Positions 32,851-40,748 of a DNA stretch of 64,000 nt are shown piece after piece. The notes beneath the pieces were generated by a model. The model was not told the origin of the DNA and did no database searches. It was given only the letters and a program-made list of their open reading frames with translations. A program made the position numbers and the translations under genes. Each line of letters begins with the position of its first letter. The first letter of the stretch is position 1. Source of the stretch: Streptomyces hygroscopicus. GTDB taxonomy: Bacteria; Actinomycetota; Actinomycetes; Streptomycetales; Streptomycetaceae. The stretch covers positions 1,426,001 to 1,490,000 of the forward strand of contig CP018627.1 of the NCBI GenBank assembly GCA_002021875.1, given 5' to 3'.

Positions 32851-33375
32851 CTACGCGGGGTGGGTGAACGAGGGCTCTTCCGGCTCCGGCACCTCGTAGT
32901 CCCGCTCCCAGCCCTCGCACTCCAGCTTCAGGCTCTGGATCGCGACCGCGTTGGCGTTGGCGTCCAGCTCGCCGAGCACCTGGTACTCGCTCGGCCAGGT
33001 CCGGTAGAGCTTGTGCGAGACGGCGACCTGGCCCGCCTCGTTGAGGACCTGGATGACGAGGTCCTTGCGGAAGTCGGCGAGCGAGACCTCGGCGCCGAGC
33101 CCCGCGCCGACCTGCCAGACCTTGTTGGCCCAGCGGTCGAACTCGGGGTCGTGGGTGACGCCGCGCTCCAGGGTGATCCCCTCGAACTCGGACCGGCCCG
33201 GGGACTTGCGGGGCGAGCTGGGGTCGCCGCCGTTGCGGTGCTTGACGACCTCGGTGGTGCGCTTGAGCGGACTGATTTTGCTGATGCCCGCGACCGTACG
33301 ACCGTCCCAGAGGACCAGAAACTTAAAGTTCTTGTACGGGTCGAAGCGATGGGCGTTGACCTGGAACTCAGCCAT
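32851..33375 (-). CDS. eCIS inner tube protein (gp19-like, Afp1/Pvc1-type)
   Basis: 174 aa, Hcp/gp19-like tube subunit. Typical segments are FKFLVLWDGRTVAGISKISP, LKRTTEVVKHRNGGDPS, FEGITLERGVTHDPEFDRWA and KLYRTWPSEYQVLGELDANA-NAVAIQSLKLECEGWERD. The last of these is the near-universal end of eCIS tube proteins. ATG at 33375 with AGGA 5 nt upstream; a GTG one codon earlier is in frame. It follows the sheath by 7 nt. Only one tube gene and one sheath gene are present, whereas Afp/PVC have several. Confidence 0.95.
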   Translation of the reverse strand: MAEFQVNAHRFDPYKNFKFLVLWDGRTVAGISKISPLKRTTEVVKHRNGGDPSSPRKSPGRSEFEGITLERGVTHDPEFDRWANKVWQVGAGLGAEVSLADFRKDLVIQVLNEAGQVAVSHKLYRTWPSEYQVLGELDANANAVAIQSLKLECEGWERDYEVPEPEEPSFTHPA

Positions 33376-33382
33376 CACATTC

Positions 33383-35230
33383 CTAAATCTCGAACTGTCC
33401 GGCCATCTGCTGGATCTTGACGATCACGAACTCCGCGGGCTTGACCGGCGCAATACCGACCACGACATTCACGATGCCGTTGGCGATGTCCTCGTCCGTC
33501 GTCGTGTCCTTGTCACACTTGACGAAGTACGCCTGACGCGGAGTGCCGCCCTTGAACGCGCCCTTCTCGAACAGCGTGTGCAGATAGCCGGAGGCGTTCA
33601 GCCGGATCTGCTGCCACAACTGCTCGGTATTGGGTTCGAAAACGACCCATTGCAGTCCGCGCCGCAGGCTCTCCTCGATATGCAGCGCCAGCCGCCGTAC
33701 CGGGACGTACTTCCATTCGCTGTCGAGCGCGTCGGCGCCCCGCAGCGTACGGGCGCCCCAGACCAGCGGGCCCACCACCGGGAAGGTGCGCAGGCAGTTG
33801 ATGCCCAGCGGGTTGAGCAGTCCGTTCTCGCGGTCGGTGAGCTGGACGCCGAGCGAGTACACCCCGGCCAGCCGCGCCTCGGTCCCGGCCGGTGCCTTCC
33901 ACACGCCGCGCTCGCCGTCCGTACGGGCGATGACGCCCGCGAGTGCCCCGGAGGGCGGGAAGGCGCGCAGCCGCCCGGTGAGCGGGTCGGTGAGCCGCAA
34001 CTGCGGGAAGTACAGGGCGGCGTGGTCGCTGCGGACCGGCTCGAAGGCGCCGATCCCGGCGCGGGCCGCGTCCACGCTGCCCCAGGCGGAGGGCGCGTCG
34101 ACGAGCAGGAAGATCCGCCGCTCCCGGCACAGCCGGTCGGCCGCCGACAGCACGGTGACCATGTCGCCGACGGACTCGTACCCGGCGAGCTCGGGCAGCG
34201 ACAGCAGATTGACGTCCTCGATGTCGCGCAGCGCCTGCAGGCCGGTCTTGTCCGCCTCGCCGCCGATGAGGTCGCGGGGGCCGGGCGGGGCGCCGTCCTC
34301 GCCGCCGGACAGCGGGAAGACGGGCGGGTTGACCGATGCCTCCAGGCCGAGGTCATTGGCGCATTCGCCCAGGAAGCGCACCACGTCGTCGGGGTCGATG
34401 GAGCCGGCGACGACCTGGAGGCGGCGGCCGAACGCGGTGACCTCGGTGCCCGCGAAGGCGTGTTTGCCGGGCGCGTCGGGCAGTGCGCGCAGCTTGCGCT
34501 CCAGGAGCAGGGCCAGCTCGGTGACGTCGCACGGAGCCTCGCCGTCGCAGTCCGGGTCGTACAGCGTGAACGACCGCTCCACCTCGCCGATCTTGACCGT
34601 CAGCTCGACGCCCAGATCGGGGAGTTCGCCCGCGAACGGCTTGGAGACCGTGCCGGAGGGGTCCGGCCGGCCCTCGCCGACGGCCTTGACCCGGATCAGC
34701 GCCGACCCGGCGTTGATCACGGTCTCGGCGTGGCGGCCGTGGGCGGGGTCCATGGACAGGTTGGTGAAGGACTCCCGGGAGGTGCCCCGGGCGTCGAGCA
34801 CATGGAGGTTGAAGGTCTCCTCCGGGCACGGCGTGTCGTAGTCGACGGCCAGCCGCAGGCCCGAGCCCCAGTGGCCGGGCTCCTTGGCGTGCACCTCCAG
34901 CACGGGGCATTCGCTGTGGCCCTCGGTGGAGTCGAGGGTGACGCAGGCGGCCTTGCCGGTGCCGGCCTTGGTCACGCGGACGACGACCGCCACGGCGCCG
35001 CCGTTGCCGAAGAACTGGTGCACCGCGTAGCCGACCGCGCTCTGCGAGGTCAGCCCCCCGAAGCGGCGCTCGAAGTCGGCGAAACTGGTGATGCGCACCG
35101 GGGTGTTCAGCGGGCCCCGCCGGGTGTGGCCCACGAACGCGGTCACCGAGGTGGTGACCGAGGCGATGGTACGGACACTGCTGGGAAGCTCTTCGATGTA
35201 GACACCGGGATAGCCCGCGGGCGTCGGCAT
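33383..35230 (-). CDS. eCIS contractile sheath protein
   Basis: 615 aa, the contractile outer sheath. The N-terminus AGYPGVYIEELPSSVRTIAS then VTTSVTAFVGHTRRGPLNTP and ITSFADFERRFGGL is the canonical tail-sheath opening. The C-terminal domain has EYKYVPVRRLALHIEESLRR-like sequence (RRLALHIEESLRRGLQWVVF), EPNTEQLWQQIRLNASGYL and the end IVKIQQMAGQFEI, all typical of phage and eCIS sheaths. It is the first gene of the operon, with GGAGGGGGA directly before the ATG at 35230. Length is somewhat greater than the roughly 350-500 aa of many sheaths because of a variable middle domain. Confidence 0.97.
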   Translation of the reverse strand: MPTPAGYPGVYIEELPSSVRTIASVTTSVTAFVGHTRRGPLNTPVRITSFADFERRFGGLTSQSAVGYAVHQFFGNGGAVAVVVRVTKAGTGKAACVTLDSTEGHSECPVLEVHAKEPGHWGSGLRLAVDYDTPCPEETFNLHVLDARGTSRESFTNLSMDPAHGRHAETVINAGSALIRVKAVGEGRPDPSGTVSKPFAGELPDLGVELTVKIGEVERSFTLYDPDCDGEAPCDVTELALLLERKLRALPDAPGKHAFAGTEVTAFGRRLQVVAGSIDPDDVVRFLGECANDLGLEASVNPPVFPLSGGEDGAPPGPRDLIGGEADKTGLQALRDIEDVNLLSLPELAGYESVGDMVTVLSAADRLCRERRIFLLVDAPSAWGSVDAARAGIGAFEPVRSDHAALYFPQLRLTDPLTGRLRAFPPSGALAGVIARTDGERGVWKAPAGTEARLAGVYSLGVQLTDRENGLLNPLGINCLRTFPVVGPLVWGARTLRGADALDSEWKYVPVRRLALHIEESLRRGLQWVVFEPNTEQLWQQIRLNASGYLHTLFEKGAFKGGTPRQAYFVKCDKDTTTDEDIANGIVNVVVGIAPVKPAEFVIVKIQQMAGQFEI

Positions 35231-35742
35231 TCCCCCTCCATTCTCTTCAGCGCATCAAGAGATGAGGAGGGGAAGTGAAGATCACACGCACGGATTTCCC
35301 GCCGTGTACACACTATCTCCGTACACTTCCCCCGGTCGCACGCCCCCGCGAAACCGGTATCGCAGGAATCGGAACGTCGCTTGCGGCCCCTGATGCGTGA
35401 GTGCGCTTTGAGTCTCCGCGCCGGGCATGATTCCGGTCAAGACATTGATCCGGTCATCTCTTTCACGGTGAATTACTAGATCGTTTTGCGGTCTCCACAA
35501 AGTTGACCAAGCCATTACCGTGCGCGAACGCTCCCGGCAATTCGTGATCACGAAATTCCGTCCGGAGCGCGCGGACGACGAGAACGAGCCGAAAAGGTGA
35601 ACGGTGCGGCGCGCCGTTTTGCGGTCCCGCGCGCCGGGCGTTATCACACCCGCGCCCGCGGGCCGCACGCCTGGTGACCAGGGGGTCAGTCGTACGCGAG
35701 GCCCTCGGCCGTGCGCGAGGTCCTCAGTCGCGGGCGAGGTCC
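35231..35742. promoter_or_regulatory. Upstream region of the injection-system operon
   Basis: A 512-bp stretch without a convincing gene, noticeably AT-richer in its right half. Minus-strand promoter candidate: TTGTGG (35500-35495), 16-nt spacer, TAGTAA (35478-35473), which would give a leader of about 235 nt before the sheath gene. Nearer the gene is the short inverted repeat TGTAC-N11-GTACA (35305-35325), a possible operator. Nothing identifiable lies at 35510-35720 beyond GC-rich repeats. Promoter assignment is by eye and weak. Confidence 0.35.
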
Positions 35743-35758
35743 TCAGTCGCGGGCGAGG
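35721..35758. repeat. 19-bp tandem duplication across the end of the DUF6817 gene
   Basis: Two exact head-to-tail copies of TCCTCAGTCGCGGGCGAGG (35721-35739 and 35740-35758). The second copy contains the gene's stop codon, so the first is a duplicated non-coding end. Confidence 0.85.
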
Positions 35759-36315
35759 GGCGACGGCGCGAGGACCGCGCGCCCGTCCAGCCAGGCCGGC
35801 CGGCTGAGCAGCGGGCGGAAGTGGGTGAACAGGGCCAGGAGTTCGGGGCCACACCGCTCCCGGAGGGCGGGGTCCCGGCGGGCGAGGTCGAGTTCATTGG
35901 CGGCCGACAGCTCGGCGAAGTCCCGGAGCAGCCGGGGTTCCGGGGTGTGCGTACGGCCGGTGAAACGGTCGTGGAAGACCACGTCGGCGTCCCCGAGCGC
36001 CCGACACGTGGCCTTACGGTCGCAGCTCGCGTAGAGGTACACGATGGCTTCGGCTTCCGCGCCGATCACCGCCACGAGTTCGCCGCGACGCCCGAGTGGC
36101 AGCAGGGTGACGGGAAAGCCGTCGGTTCCGTAGAACGCGTGGCACAGCCCGGCGAGTTGGAGTTCCGGACGGGCTCCCCAGGCGGCGAGCCGGGCCCGTA
36201 CGCGCTGGAGGTGGGCGAGGAGGGTGCCGCCGGGGTGGGCGATGCGCGCGGCGCCCAGGCGGCGCAGAAGTGTGACGGCCCGGTCGGCGGCGGCAGGTGG
36301 GGGAGCAGCAGGCAC
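35743..36315 (-). CDS. DUF6817 domain protein
   Basis: A 190-aa cytoplasmic protein. The segments TLLAHLQRVRARLAAWGARP, LQLAGLCHAFYGTDGFPVTL, ELVAVIGAEAEAIVYLYASC and ELSAANELDLARRDP define the DUF6817 family, whose spaced His/Asp pattern is reminiscent of HD-type metal hydrolases; the activity is not established. Start: GTG at 36315, with AAAGGA (rc of 36324-36329) 8 nt upstream; longer versions run into the LysR gene antisense. It is divergent from a LysR gene, with two palindromes in between, so it is the likely regulatory target of that LysR. Confidence 0.8.
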   Translation of the reverse strand: MPAAPPPAAADRAVTLLRRLGAARIAHPGGTLLAHLQRVRARLAAWGARPELQLAGLCHAFYGTDGFPVTLLPLGRRGELVAVIGAEAEAIVYLYASCDRKATCRALGDADVVFHDRFTGRTHTPEPRLLRDFAELSAANELDLARRDPALRERCGPELLALFTHFRPLLSRPAWLDGRAVLAPSPLARD

Positions 36316-36442
36316 AGGTCGGGTCCTTTCGGTGCTGGGCAGGTCGGCACCCGTACCGCACCGGCACCCGGTCCGGATCCTCGTGCGAGCGCCGTACGGG
36401 TTGCCGCCTGAGCCCTGCAACGATCGTCGCGACCATGTGCCA

Positions 36443-36493
36443 CCCCAGTCAATCCTGGGGATTGCTCGCCAACTCCAAGTTCTAACTTGGAGG
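36443..36493. promoter_or_regulatory. Two palindromes in the LysR / DUF6817 divergent region
   Basis: CCCCAG-N6-CTGGGG at 36443-36460 and a perfect 9-bp inverted repeat CTCCAAGTT-CT-AACTTGGAG at 36473-36492. The second abuts the LysR start and overlaps its only ribosome-site-like GGAGG, so a protein bound there would block the regulator's own expression. Good LysR-box candidates by position. Confidence 0.55.
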
Positions 36494-36495
36494 TT

Positions 36496-37425
36496 ATGAC
36501 TCTGGATGATCTGCGGGTGTTCGTGGCCGTGTGCCGCGCCGGAAGCCTCAGCGCCGTGGCCCGGGAGCTGACCTGCACACAGTCGGCGGTGAGCCAGCGG
36601 GTGAAGCGGCTGGAACGCGAGACCGGCGTCAGCCTGCTGGAGCGCCAGCCGCGCGGTGTCGTGCCCACCCCGGCCGGGCGCATTCTGCGCGAGGCCGCCG
36701 CCGACGGGATCGCCGGGCTCGATCTGGCGCTGCGCCGCCTGAGCGACCTCGTGCACGGGGAGAGCGGTTCCGTGCGGATCACCACCGGCAGCACCACCGT
36801 GCGGCACTTCATGGCCGAGGCGATCGTCTCCTTCCGCCGTCGCTATCCGAACGTGAACCTGGAGTTCCAGACCGAGAGCTCCAGCCGCGGCTGCCTCGAC
36901 GCGCTCATCGCCGGCCGGCTGGATCTGGCCTGGATCACCCTCGGTGCCCCGGTGCGCGGTGTCGAGCAGCGGCCCGTGGCCGAGCTGCCCTGGGTGCTCG
37001 CCATGCGGGCCGGGGATCCGCTCGCGGCCCGGTCGCGCGTGGAGGTGTCCGACCTCGCCGACGTCCGGCTGTTACGGCTGCCGCCGAACTCCACCTCCGG
37101 CGGGCGCCTCCACGCGGCGCTGGCCGAGCTGGGCATCCGGGCCGGCTCCGATACCGGCGTCGCCGACTGGGACACGGCCCTGCTGCTGGCCGAACTCGGC
37201 CTGGGGCGCGCCGTGGTGCCCGCCCTGCCGGGGCTGCCGGTACCCGGGGGCGAGGGGCCGCTGCGGCTCGTCCCGATCCCCGCGCTGCCGCCGCTGCCGG
37301 TCGGCTGGGCCGCACGCCGGTGGGACGCGCTGCCGCCGCTGGCCCGGGCCTTCGCGGACACAGTGGCCCGCACCCTGAGCGAAGACGCCTCCCCCGAACG
37401 GCCCTCCGCCCCGCCCGCCGAGTGA
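36496..37425 (+). CDS. LysR-family transcriptional regulator
   Basis: 309 aa. Winged helix-turn-helix at the N-terminus: LDDLRVFVAVCRAGSLSAVA, RELTCTQSAVSQRVKRLERE, TGVSLLERQPRGVVPTPAGR. The effector domain follows, with RITTGSTTVRHFMAEAIVSF and the usual two-lobe pattern. ATG at 36496 (a TTG three codons earlier is possible). Codon 193 (37072-37074) is TTA, decoded in Streptomyces by the developmentally controlled bldA tRNA, so its full-length product may appear only late in growth. It is divergent from the DUF6817 gene; the eCIS operon lies just beyond. Confidence 0.92.
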   Translation: MTLDDLRVFVAVCRAGSLSAVARELTCTQSAVSQRVKRLERETGVSLLERQPRGVVPTPAGRILREAAADGIAGLDLALRRLSDLVHGESGSVRITTGSTTVRHFMAEAIVSFRRRYPNVNLEFQTESSSRGCLDALIAGRLDLAWITLGAPVRGVEQRPVAELPWVLAMRAGDPLAARSRVEVSDLADVRLLRLPPNSTSGGRLHAALAELGIRAGSDTGVADWDTALLLAELGLGRAVVPALPGLPVPGGEGPLRLVPIPALPPLPVGWAARRWDALPPLARAFADTVARTLSEDASPERPSAPPAE

Positions 37426-37662
37426 TCATTTTCAGACTTCCGCCGCCAACGCACGGAGATGGCCATCTCAAGGAGGCGCACACCCCTATGCTTCTACATG
37501 CGTGTAGAAGCACGGAGGGCGGACGCACGGTGAACGTGCGATGGGCCGCGAACGTTCCGCGGCCCATCGCCCGTTGTCGCGCGGCCGCCGTCCCCCATCG
37601 CACGTACCCGTAACCCCCACGCTCACGCGTGCAGTAGGCATAGCGAAGGAGTGAACGCCACG
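37426..37662 (+). promoter_or_regulatory. Structured leader upstream of spo0M with a short ORF
   Basis: Contains AAGGAGG (37470-37476) ahead of an ATG at 37488 that opens a 41-codon ORF (MLLHACRSTEGGRTV...), ending at 37613. Its start lies in the perfect inverted repeat GCTTCTACA-TGCG-TGTAGAAGC (37490-37511). A second, 13-bp perfect stem, GCGATGGGCCGCG (37538-37550) with its partner at 37558-37570 and a 7-nt loop, lies inside the ORF. The last hairpin could terminate LysR transcription or act as an attenuator for the next gene. Coding status of the ORF is uncertain. Confidence 0.45.
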
Positions 37663-38694
37663 ATGGTGTTCAAACGACTGCTCGGCTCGCTCGGTGTCGG
37701 CGGGCCCACCGTGGACACGGTGCTGGACCCCGGCCCGGTACGCCCCGGCGGGCCGCTGACCGGTCAGGTCCATCTCCGTGGCGGCACGGCGGACTTCGAG
37801 ATCGAGCAGATCACGCTGGAGCTGGTGGCCCGGGTGGAGGACGAGCGCGGCGAGGAGGAGCGGGAAGGGGTCGTCCTCTTCGACCGCTTCACCGTCGGCG
37901 GCGGCTTCCGGCTCGCCGAGGGCGAGCAGCGCAGCCTCCCGTTCACGGCCCACCTCCCCTGGGAGACGCCGATCACCGAGCTGTACGGGCAGCCGCTGGG
38001 CATCATCCTCGGCGTCCGCACCGGGCTGGAGATCGCGGGCGCGAAGGACAAGGGCGACCTCGATCAGCTGACCGTGGATCCGCTGCCGGTCCAGGAGGCC
38101 GTTCTGGAGGCGCTGGGACAGCTCGGCTTCGGCTTCAAGTCCGCCGATCTGGAGCTGGGCCATGTGGGCGGCACCGGGCAGCGGCTGCCGTTCTACCAGG
38201 AGATCGAGCTCACCCCGGCCCCCCAGTACGCCCACGCCATCAACGAGCTCGAGGTGACCTTCCTGGCGAGCCCGGGCGGTATGGACGTCGTCCTGGAGGC
38301 CGACAAGCGCGGCGGGCCCTTCTCCTCGGGAGACGACGCCCTCGCGCTCTTCACCGTCGGCCATGAGGGCGTCGAGCACCGCGACTGGAACACCGAGGTC
38401 GACGCCTGGATCCGCCACCTCGTCGAGCGGCGCGCCGCCCACGGCTCGTACGGCTCCCACGACTCCTATGGCCACGGCGGGTACGGCGCGCCCGGTCACG
38501 GCCACCACGACGGCCACGGCTACGGCCATGCGGACCACCACCATGACGGCGGGCGGCGCTCGGGCCCGAGCACCGCGGCGATCGTCGGAGGCGTCGCGGC
38601 GGGCGTCGCGGTCGGCGTCGTCGGCGGAATGGTGGCAGCGGAGGTCGTCGACGAGATCGGCGACGCCTTCGAGGACGAGGAGGACGAGGACTGA
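37663..38694 (+). CDS. Spo0M-family (arrestin-like) sporulation-control protein
   Basis: 343 aa. The first about 240 residues are the Spo0M domain: MVFKRLLGSLGVGGPTVDTV, PGGPLTGQVHLRGGTADFEI, ITLELVARVEDERG and WETPITELYGQPLGIILGVR. In Bacillus the family modulates entry into sporulation; its Streptomyces role is unclear. The C-terminal region is unusual: a Gly/His/Tyr-rich segment (about 270-300; HGHHDGHGYGHADHHHDG), then a glycine-rich hydrophobic helix IVGGVAAGVAVGVVGGMVAA, then an acidic end. AAGGAG at 37646-37651 supports the ATG at 37663. The His-rich part could bind metal and the helix could anchor to the membrane. Confidence 0.88.
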   Translation: MVFKRLLGSLGVGGPTVDTVLDPGPVRPGGPLTGQVHLRGGTADFEIEQITLELVARVEDERGEEEREGVVLFDRFTVGGGFRLAEGEQRSLPFTAHLPWETPITELYGQPLGIILGVRTGLEIAGAKDKGDLDQLTVDPLPVQEAVLEALGQLGFGFKSADLELGHVGGTGQRLPFYQEIELTPAPQYAHAINELEVTFLASPGGMDVVLEADKRGGPFSSGDDALALFTVGHEGVEHRDWNTEVDAWIRHLVERRAAHGSYGSHDSYGHGGYGAPGHGHHDGHGYGHADHHHDGGRRSGPSTAAIVGGVAAGVAVGVVGGMVAAEVVDEIGDAFEDEEDED

Positions 38695-38702
38695 CCGCCT
38701 CC

Positions 38703-38729
38703 CCCGGCCCGGGGCGGTCCCGGGCCGGG
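38703..38729 (+). terminator. Terminator after spo0M
   Basis: Perfect 11-bp stem CCCGGCCCGGG (38703-38713), 5-nt loop, partner 38719-38729, beginning 8 nt past the stop codon. Nothing else notable in the 157 bp up to the next gene. Confidence 0.7.
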
Positions 38730-38851
38730 AACTCCGGTCCCCTCCGTGGCGTTTGGGCCTCCCCGGCGCGTCCGCGGCCCAACGGCCGTGGTCCTATGGG
38801 GTCACATCGCCAGCCGGCGCCCGGACCTGCCGTCGAGGAGGACGAACCACC

Positions 38852-39361
38852 ATGACCGCCGACAGCCGCCCAGAGTCGCCCCTCCTCGGCGACGAACGCG
38901 CGACCTTGCGCGCCTTCCTCGACTACCAGCGGGCGACGCTCGCCATGAAGTGCGAGGGGCTCACCGACGAGGAGTTGCGGCAGCGTTCGATGCCGCCCTC
39001 GACGCTGACGCTGCTGGGCCTGGTACGGCACCTGGCCGAGGTGGAACGGACCTGGTTCCGCCGGGTGTTCGAGGATCACGAAGCGCCGATGGTCTGGTCG
39101 CCGACGATCGACTTCCAGGCGGCGTACGACGTGAGCGGGTCGACCAGGGCCGAGGCGTTCGCGGCCTGGGAGGCGGAGGTCGAGACCTCCCGCCGGATCG
39201 AACGGGAGGCGGAATCGCTCGACCTGGTGGGCTACCAGCCACGGTGGGAGGAGGAGGTGTCGCTGCGCATGGTGTTGGTGCATGTGCTGCTGGAGTACGG
39301 CCGCCACAACGGGCACGCGGACTTCCTGCGCGAGGGCGTGGACGGGGTCGTGGGGGCCTGA
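38852..39361 (+). CDS. DinB/DUF664-family protein
   Basis: 169 aa, four-helix bundle family of thiol- or metal-dependent enzymes. Characteristic order: DERATLRAFLDYQRATLAMK, CEGLTDEELRQRSMPPSTLT, LLGLVRHLAEVERTWFRRVF (first metal His), and LRMVLVHVLLEYGRHNGHAD, which has the two late histidines. Ribosome site GAGGAGGA precedes the ATG at 38852. Mycothiol-dependent chemistry is common in this family, but substrate is unknown. Confidence 0.88.
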   Translation: MTADSRPESPLLGDERATLRAFLDYQRATLAMKCEGLTDEELRQRSMPPSTLTLLGLVRHLAEVERTWFRRVFEDHEAPMVWSPTIDFQAAYDVSGSTRAEAFAAWEAEVETSRRIEREAESLDLVGYQPRWEEEVSLRMVLVHVLLEYGRHNGHADFLREGVDGVVGA

Positions 39362-39451
39362 GCCCCTCGCTCGGGAGGCCGGAGGAACCGCGCGCCCCAG
39401 GTGGCCGGTTGCGGGGGGGGGGAGAGAGAAGGCGGTCCGTCGGCCCCTGGC

Positions 39452-40231
39452 TCACCCCGCCGTTCCGGCCGCGAGGAACATCGGCACGGCGAGGAAGAGC
39501 CGATCGGCGCGGGCACGTTCACGCTGTTCCGCGCACCACGCCCCGGCCTGGTCCCCGGTGATCGCACCGGCCGCGCACGCCCCCTCGGCCAGGCCGGTGA
39601 GCAACGGCAGCGCCTCGGGCCCGGTGAGCACGGTGGTGTGCGCCTCCGCGGTGACCGCGCTCAGCCCGGCGTCCAGCAGCAGACCGCGCTGGCGGCGGGC
39701 GGCGCGGGGCGAGGGGATGAGGCTCGCGCGTGCGTACACGATGGTGCGGGTCAGGGCCACGTCGGTGGCGTCGAGGACCAGCGCCTCCCAGTCCTGTCCC
39801 ACCAGCACCACCCGCCCGCCCGGTGCCAGCACCCGGCGGGCCTCGGCCAACGCCGCTGCGGGGTAGGGGAGTTCATGGAAGACCTTGTCGGCCCGATAGC
39901 CGTGCACCGTGCCGTCGCCGAACGGCAACCGACCCACGTCCGCGACCCGGAAATCGGCGCCGGGCCACCGCTCGCGGGCCACGGCCACCATCCGCGCGTC
40001 GGCGTCCACACCCGTCACCCGCGCCCCGCGCTCGGCCAGTTCGGCGACGGCCCGCCCGGCGCCGCAGCCCACGTCGACCACCCGGGCGCCCGGCTCGGCC
40101 GCGAGGAGCTCGTAGGTCCTGGTGCGCAACCTCTCCGCCCCGGGGGACCGCTCGGCGTGGTCGAGCCGCGCGACAAGGCCATCGGTGACGTGTTCCCGTG
40201 CTTCCCGCTCGTTGTGCTTCTCCTTGGACAT
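39452..40231 (-). CDS. Class I SAM-dependent methyltransferase
   Basis: 259 aa. SAM-binding motif I is VVDVGCGAGRAVAELAERGA, followed by VTGVDADARMVAVARERWPG (acidic motif II) and DKVFHELPYPAAALAEARRV-LAPGGRVVLVGQDW, the usual methyltransferase core. The C-terminal third is helical and probably selects the substrate, which I cannot name. Start ATG at 40231, only 28 bp from the divergent MerR start; no ribosome site, so possibly leaderless. A 20-bp near-palindrome sits between the two starts. Confidence 0.88.
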   Translation of the reverse strand: MSKEKHNEREAREHVTDGLVARLDHAERSPGAERLRTRTYELLAAEPGARVVDVGCGAGRAVAELAERGARVTGVDADARMVAVARERWPGADFRVADVGRLPFGDGTVHGYRADKVFHELPYPAAALAEARRVLAPGGRVVLVGQDWEALVLDATDVALTRTIVYARASLIPSPRAARRQRGLLLDAGLSAVTAEAHTTVLTGPEALPLLTGLAEGACAAGAITGDQAGAWCAEQRERARADRLFLAVPMFLAAGTAG

Positions 40232-40246
40232 GACCGCGAGAATGCG

Positions 40247-40266
40247 ACTTGATGTCGACATGAAGT
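40247..40266. promoter_or_regulatory. MerR-type operator candidate between methyltransferase and merR
   Basis: Near-perfect 20-bp palindrome ACTTGATGTCGACATGAAGT, symmetric except one base pair, overlapping the start region of the MerR gene and lying between two divergent starts. Long spacer symmetry of this kind is usual for MerR-family promoters. Confidence 0.55.
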
Positions 40267-40679
40267 CAAGCGGCGCCATGGCCATCGGCGAGATCGCGGA
40301 GCGGTTCGGACTGGCCACCCATGTGCTGCGGCACTGGGAGACCGTGGGCCTGCCGCACCCCGCGCGCGACAGCGCCGGGCGCCGCCGCTACGGCGAGGAC
40401 GATCTCGTCCGGGTGGCCGTCGTACTGCGCGCCAAGGAAGCCGGGCTCGGCCTGGACACCATCCGCGCCCTGACCGCGGCCACCGAGCCGGCCGCCCGCC
40501 GCGACATCCTGCGGCACGAGGCCGAGACGCTGCGCTCCCGCATCGCCGCCGCGCGGGACTCGCTGGCGCTTGTCGAATGCGCCCTCGGCTGCGAGCACGA
40601 CGACCTCACCCGGTGCCCGCACTACTGCCGGCAGGTGGTCCCGGAGAGCTGGGACCGCGCGGCCCCGGGAGCTGGTTGA
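40260..40679 (+). CDS. MerR-family transcriptional regulator with C-terminal cysteine cluster
   Basis: About 139 aa. N-terminal MerR helix-turn-helix: MAIGEIAERFGLATHVLRHW, ETVGLPHPARDSAGRRRYGE, DDLVRVAVVLRAKEAGLGLD. A long dimerisation helix follows, and the C-terminus has five cysteines, CALGCEHDDLTRCPHYCRQ, suggesting metal or redox sensing. Start: ATG at 40260 or 40278, both without a clear ribosome site; 40278 coincides with the conserved domain start. Divergent from the methyltransferase, which it probably controls. Confidence 0.88.
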   Translation: MKSSGAMAIGEIAERFGLATHVLRHWETVGLPHPARDSAGRRRYGEDDLVRVAVVLRAKEAGLGLDTIRALTAATEPAARRDILRHEAETLRSRIAAARDSLALVECALGCEHDDLTRCPHYCRQVVPESWDRAAPGAG

Positions 40680-40748
40680 GGCGGTCGGGGCTGGGCACTC
40701 CGGGGGCGCGTGGCCTGAGACGACCTTGGCGAAGCCGGAAGGACGATC

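Noticed and set aside
4704..35230. Prophage
   Set aside because: No capsid, portal, terminase, integrase or replication genes, and no att repeats; AAA+ ATPase, DUF4255 and DUF4157 genes identify an eCIS.
35282..35854. 190-codon minus-strand frame upstream of the sheath gene
   Set aside because: Starts inside the DUF6817 gene's antisense region, has no recognisable segment and crosses the probable eCIS promoter; treated as non-coding.
37488..37613. 41-codon ORF as a confirmed gene
   Set aside because: It has a good ribosome site, but its codons are not clearly biased and it contains a strong hairpin; reported only as part of a leader region.
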